From positions 1 to 32,131 of the IMG/VR virus record IMGVR_UViG_3300005827_000049: a stretch of DNA of 32,131 nt; one strand, written 5' to 3'. Both the position numbers and the translations under genes were made by a program. Below, piece after piece: positions 28,785 to 32,131 of the stretch. Below the pieces are notes generated by a model. That model saw only the letters and a program-made list of their open reading frames with translations, had not been told where the DNA came from and ran no database searches. The stretch is from a virus. The number at the start of each line of letters is the position of its first letter. Positions within the stretch are counted from its first letter, which is position 1.

Positions 28785-30389
28785 TTATAAAAGCACTAAA
28801 GTGCCGTTAATTTCGATTGAGTCAGCTGACTCTAAAATAATGCTATCATACTTAATTGCAGTGTATCCACTATCAATTATAGTAGTTCCTGCGTTGTAGT
28901 CTTTGGTGATCTCTAGGCCGTCTACAACCTCGTTTCCCGTAACCTTTGCGCCCGTTGCCGTGGTTTCTATGCGGGTTGTTCCAGAGTGTTTCAGCGTTGC
29001 GCTTTCACTTGACCTCAAATCCGTTGCCTGGAAGTATGCGCCAGTTCCCGCATTGTCAGATCCATTTGACAGGGTTATAATTCCCTTAGTGCGGTCTTGG
29101 CTTAAGATATAAAATAGCTTGGTGTTGTTGATTGCCCTTAATGCAAGAGCCTGAGAGCTACCCGCTGGACCAAACGCCTCAAATACCCAAGGACGCGATA
29201 AATTAAGGGTAGCAAGAATTTCACCATCGGGTGCAGACACGCCAGAGCCTAGGGTTGATCCTGCACTTAAAGTGAGTAGTCCAGCCTTGGTTTGGGCGGT
29301 AGAACTTAGATCAACATAGGTATTTGGAGCCACTCCCAATGGACTAGCAGGAGTCCCCGCACCAGTTAGCGTGGTATCGGTAGTCACGCTAGAGAGATAT
29401 CCGCCCGATGTAACTGACTGACCAGCCCTAGTTCCGTTGATCTTGTTTACTTCGGTCAATACCCAATTTGCTGCGGTATACCTTACAATAATCTCACCGA
29501 TGAAATTAAACTCAGGAAGCAATCCAGTAAACTCACCCCAATTTACCATGTCGCTTGTGACCGCTTGGATAGTACTTAATGAAGTTGATACGGTTTGCGG
29601 TTGGATAAGCAAATACCGCTTTGCTTGATTAGTAGCATCGGCTGTAACTGGAACAGCTACTACAAATATTTTACCATAGGCATTTACGGGGAAAGGCTCT
29701 TGAGTCCAAGTCCCTGCTGTGTTTAGATTGTAGTTAGGAATAGCACCAGTTACCGATAGCACTTCTGCGTTAGCTGTTGTGATGTTGGTTAATGCCAATC
29801 CAGATAGAAACAACCAAGCGTATGAATTTGTCGTAAGTGCGCTAAGTGTTGTAGGTAAATCCTCATCCCACAAGGTCGTAGAGCTTATCTGTGGCCTTCG
29901 ATTCGTTGCCGTATTAGAGTTTGGCGTGAAGTTTGAAAAGTCACCGCCCGCGCTCTTGTAAGTTCCTCGCGCCAAATGCTCATCCTGATGTCCATGCCAG
30001 TCCATCAATCCATGGCATTCCCTGATCCAAATTTCAGCATTAGCCTTTTTGATACCCATTGCAATTTGAACTTGGTCAAACGTCCAAGGAGTTTCAGACC
30101 ATGCAATAGATGAGCCGTCATAGGACAAAAACCAAGAGCCGTTAGCATCAGTGCGGGCATCGGACACATAACCGTTTTTAAGTGTGCTTACAGCCGTATG
30201 AAGCCAGTACGCTTGACCTGTACCGCCTAGCGTTACTTTGCGGGTAGTTGGGTCATAGGATACTGTCAAGGTTTCAGGAGTATCAAAGCCTGAACCCTGC
30301 TTGGTGATGTTGTCTTTGTCTAGCTTTAAATCAATGGCATCGTTAATATCAGCAAGGTCTAGCTCGTGCAATAGGCGTACTGTTGGCAT
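28785..30389 (-). CDS. Tail fibre protein
   Basis: A 534-residue protein, with an N-terminal part of LLHELDLADINDAIDLKLDK and TVSYDPTTRKVTLGGTGQAY (typical fibre adhesin start), a long Ser/Thr/Asn/Gly-rich beta region, and a triple-beta-like C-terminal part (SESATLKHSGTTRIETTATG, EITKDYNAGTTIID). Several repeated short motifs (TLSAGSTLG, LTGAGTPASPLG) suit trimeric fibre folding. No chaperone domain is visible at the end. It begins one base after the FISUMP fibre gene. Confidence 0.75.
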   Translation of the reverse strand: MPTVRLLHELDLADINDAIDLKLDKDNITKQGSGFDTPETLTVSYDPTTRKVTLGGTGQAYWLHTAVSTLKNGYVSDARTDANGSWFLSYDGSSIAWSETPWTFDQVQIAMGIKKANAEIWIRECHGLMDWHGHQDEHLARGTYKSAGGDFSNFTPNSNTATNRRPQISSTTLWDEDLPTTLSALTTNSYAWLFLSGLALTNITTANAEVLSVTGAIPNYNLNTAGTWTQEPFPVNAYGKIFVVAVPVTADATNQAKRYLLIQPQTVSTSLSTIQAVTSDMVNWGEFTGLLPEFNFIGEIIVRYTAANWVLTEVNKINGTRAGQSVTSGGYLSSVTTDTTLTGAGTPASPLGVAPNTYVDLSSTAQTKAGLLTLSAGSTLGSGVSAPDGEILATLNLSRPWVFEAFGPAGSSQALALRAINNTKLFYILSQDRTKGIITLSNGSDNAGTGAYFQATDLRSSESATLKHSGTTRIETTATGAKVTGNEVVDGLEITKDYNAGTTIIDSGYTAIKYDSIILESADSIEINGTLVLL

Positions 30390-30390
30390 A

Positions 30391-31512
30391 TTAATCCTTT
30401 ACATATCGTGCAGATAAATAGTAGGTTTTTCCTGTGCCACTTGGAAATAATTCAGCAGTATTATATACTCCAATACGATTTGATCCAGAAACAGGGCTAA
30501 ACTCTCCCGATGACCAATAATATCCATAAGCTCCACGCGCATCATATACGCCAGTATTAGACCTGTATCCATTTGGCTTCATTGCAAACCCAACGGAATC
30601 TGTCGCTCCCGTGTTTGGTGAGTCCCAGCCTAGCAATGACTTCATTGGCCCAGCCGATACCAGGTCACCGCCTAAGAACGTGCTTAGGTTGTTCCAATCG
30701 CTTTCCGTTGCCAAATGATAGCCAGCGGGAGCGTTTGCTATTGCATCAGCCCAAGTGTACATTCTACCAAATCCGTCTGCGGTGTTTGCTTCGTTGTCCT
30801 GATATGCGTAAGAGTTTGCTACGTTGCGGTTATAGTTCTGCTTGAACCATACAAGGCCATTTATATAAAGCAGGTCGTAAACCTTCCCGTCTACATCGGT
30901 GAATGTAGTAGTATCGGGCAAGGTCACATAGAGCTCACCGCCAATGTACTGAATTGTTCCTTCTGCTGGCCCAGATATAGGGCTTTGCGATCCCGATAGG
31001 ATAAGGTGAGGCAAGGTCTTTGAAGGCTTCCATAATCCAGTAGATTCCTCATAAACTAGCGCGTCACCATCCGATAGCGTGGTTGTATCGGCATCCCTTA
31101 AATCATCAATCTCAAGATTAGCGACTATATTTTCAAGCTGATCCACTTCATTTTGTGCGGTCTGCGCGGTTGTTAGCGCGTTGTTGCCGATAGCCACCGC
31201 ATCGTTGGCAGTGTTTAGTGCGCTTATTGCCGTTGAGTTTGCGCTGTTAGCCGTTGTGAGAGCTGTTTGAGCAGTCACCAAGGTACTTGCATCGGTCGCC
31301 TCAAGCGCGCTTATGGTGGCACTCAGGTCGGTAATCGATGCGATGGGGTGCGCGTCCGTTGCATCACGTCCCTCAATATCGTTGTGCTGTGTCTCCGTGG
31401 TCAATACCCTTGAAGCAAGGCGCGAAATATTCTCAACCCATTGCGCCCACCCTTGAGCAATGATACCTTTGTCGTTGGTAAATGGCGCGCTTGATGGTGG
31501 CTTTTGGATCAT
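30391..31512 (-). CDS. Tail fibre protein with C-terminal FISUMP (lectin-like) domain
   Basis: A 373-residue fibre. The N-terminus (residues 11-60) has the podovirus fibre phrases GIIAQGWAQWVENISR and GRDATDAHPIASIT. Residues 60-140 form an Ala/Thr/Asn coiled coil of short TALTTANSANS-type repeats. Residues 205-373 form a FISUMP-type domain (first named from Fibrobacter succinogenes): DVDGKVYDLLYINGLVWFKQ, GRMYTWADA, PAGYHLATESDWNNLSTFLGG, GYRSNTGVYDARGAYGYYWSS and the C-terminal YYLSARYVKD. The fold is C-type lectin-like and would bind ligands on the cell. ATGA junction with the tailspike. Confidence 0.85.
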   Translation of the reverse strand: MIQKPPSSAPFTNDKGIIAQGWAQWVENISRLASRVLTTETQHNDIEGRDATDAHPIASITDLSATISALEATDASTLVTAQTALTTANSANSTAISALNTANDAVAIGNNALTTAQTAQNEVDQLENIVANLEIDDLRDADTTTLSDGDALVYEESTGLWKPSKTLPHLILSGSQSPISGPAEGTIQYIGGELYVTLPDTTTFTDVDGKVYDLLYINGLVWFKQNYNRNVANSYAYQDNEANTADGFGRMYTWADAIANAPAGYHLATESDWNNLSTFLGGDLVSAGPMKSLLGWDSPNTGATDSVGFAMKPNGYRSNTGVYDARGAYGYYWSSGEFSPVSGSNRIGVYNTAELFPSGTGKTYYLSARYVKD

Positions 31513-32131
31513 ACGATAGCCGAAGTTGAGATATTGCTATTGATATACCATTCCTCACTAGCTCCTACTCCTATGCCAACTACAGTAGGCTTTCCGTCAA
31601 TTACTCCCGTATTTACCCAAATATTATTTGTCAAATCAGAACCCGTCACATATTGCTCACCCAATAGGCAAGTACAAATAGTTCCAATGTAGTTGTTATC
31701 AACCACAAATCCAGTCTGCCCAGATGTAAGATGAACCCTTTGAATACCTTGTGTTTTCCATGCGCGCACAATTCTTGCAACTGCCACGGTGTTCATTTCA
31801 GCGTAGTAGTTCTGAGCACTTGCGGGCATATTTGTGTAGTTATTCCTCACCACGAATGAGCCAAATAGGTATCCAGTGGGATTCACATACGATCCAAACG
31901 AGGTGGTATATTTCACCGCATAGCATTCTGTTGTAGGCGTGTTAGTCCAGTTCATGAAGTTATTTTGTACTACCACATTAATTGGCTCACCCGTTGCGCG
32001 TGGTGCAAGCTCGATAAATGTGCTAGTATAAACGCCCTTTAGCTGGTTGCGCTCAAATTGGATATTGGTTACACCGCTGATAGGTACTTGGCAACCTTCA
32101 AAGTATGAATCTACAATGGAAGAGTTTGCAC
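31509..32131 (-). CDS. Tailspike, C-terminal part (continued from the junction)
   Basis: The last 207 codons of the 900-residue tailspike, in the same frame as the piece at 1-2200 once the 120-bp overlap is joined. Sequence is Asn/Thr/Tyr-rich and repetitive, such as FMNWTNTPTTECYAVKYTTS and MPASAQNYYAEMNTVAVARI, like successive rungs of a beta-helix, with a cap-like end SASEEWYINSNISTSAIV in shorter pieces. The stop TGA overlaps the start of the FISUMP fibre gene as ATGA. A GTG inside (31976) is not a real start. Confidence 0.85.
   Translation of the reverse strand, partial: ANSSIVDSYFEGCQVPISGVTNIQFERNQLKGVYTSTFIELAPRATGEPINVVVQNNFMNWTNTPTTECYAVKYTTSFGSYVNPTGYLFGSFVVRNNYTNMPASAQNYYAEMNTVAVARIVRAWKTQGIQRVHLTSGQTGFVVDNNYIGTICTCLLGEQYVTGSDLTNNIWVNTGVIDGKPTVVGIGVGASEEWYINSNISTSAIV
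32012..32131. repeat. Right copy of the 120-bp terminal direct repeat
   Basis: Identical to bases 1-120. It contains no feature of its own other than tailspike coding sequence. Confidence 0.9.

Noticed and set aside
28428-28790. 120-codon plus-strand frame antisense to the fibre-tip gene
   Set aside because: Val/Pro/Ala-rich mirror of a Thr/Ala/Gly-rich beta protein. The minus-strand gene is strongly supported.
30391-31512. Diversity-generating retroelement acting on the FISUMP domain
   Set aside because: The genome appears complete and has no reverse transcriptase frame, and I see no second copy of the C-terminal coding segment as a template.
31509-31976. Independent 155-residue gene starting at GTG 31976
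   Set aside because: It is the in-frame C-terminal part of the tailspike once the circular join is made.
1-32131. Integrase, partition genes, CRISPR array and tRNA genes
   Set aside because: Looked for by eye on both strands. No matching frames, repeat arrays or cloverleaf sequences seen, but tRNA detection by eye is not reliable.

Overview
The window is a complete small tailed-phage genome of the P22-like podovirus type. The last 120 bases repeat the first 120 exactly, so the molecule reads as a circle of 32,011 unique bases, cut open inside the tailspike gene. The virion genes follow the P22 order: terminase small and large subunits, portal, scaffold, coat with an insertion domain, gp4-like and gp10-like tail factors, three ejection-type proteins, tailspike. 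The host cannot be named. Strong Shine-Dalgarno sites (AGGAG, GAGG) and sigma70-like promoters argue against a Bacteroidota host. An M15 endolysin, a P22-like tail and a FISUMP-type lectin-like domain on one fibre fit a Gram-negative host. I see no integrase, partition gene, DNA polymerase, reverse transcriptase, tRNA gene or CRISPR array, so a virulent phage that borrows the host polymerase is the simplest reading.

Layout. (1) Late module, all on the minus strand, from a promoter near 14,850 leftward to 1 and, through the circle, on from 32,131 to 25,545: packaging, capsid, tail, ejection, tailspike, three further fibre or receptor-type genes, a glycosyltransferase-like gene, small accessory genes, a holin-like membrane protein, an HExxH protein and the endolysin. 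(2) Replication module, minus strand, 17,855 to 14,851: two small genes, a replisome-organiser-like protein, a primase-helicase and a zinc-ribbon protein. Its promoter is followed by a leader of about 130 nt with strong secondary structure. (3) Early or accessory module, minus strand, 22,974 to 18,019: about 22 tightly packed, mostly tiny genes including SSB, a cytosine-C5 DNA methyltransferase, a VRR-NUC-like nuclease, an HTH protein, a ribbon-helix-helix protein and several membrane peptides. Many are joined by ATGA, TTGA or TAATG overlaps, and several are missed by ordinary length cut-offs. (4) A short plus-strand module, 23,080 to 25,544, led by a RecT-like annealing protein. It diverges from module 3 at overlapping face-to-face promoters and converges on the endolysin gene.

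How it fits together: RecT-like protein, SSB and the nuclease would serve recombination-dependent replication. The replisome organiser and primase-helicase would recruit host machinery. The methyltransferase would modify phage DNA. TerS and TerL fill the procapsid by a headful-like mechanism, which the circular assembly suggests.

The most notable observation is that the methyltransferase gene (248 codons) carries a second open frame of 245 codons in the +1 frame of the same strand. The two start 4 nt apart and end 5 nt apart. The second frame has the canonical ATGA junction with the gene upstream and carries motifs I remember from a recurrent phage protein family. Second come a leader RNA with a possible pseudoknot at 17,885-17,988 and two tandem mini-cassettes at 25,184-25,570 that share identical flanks but carry unrelated genes.
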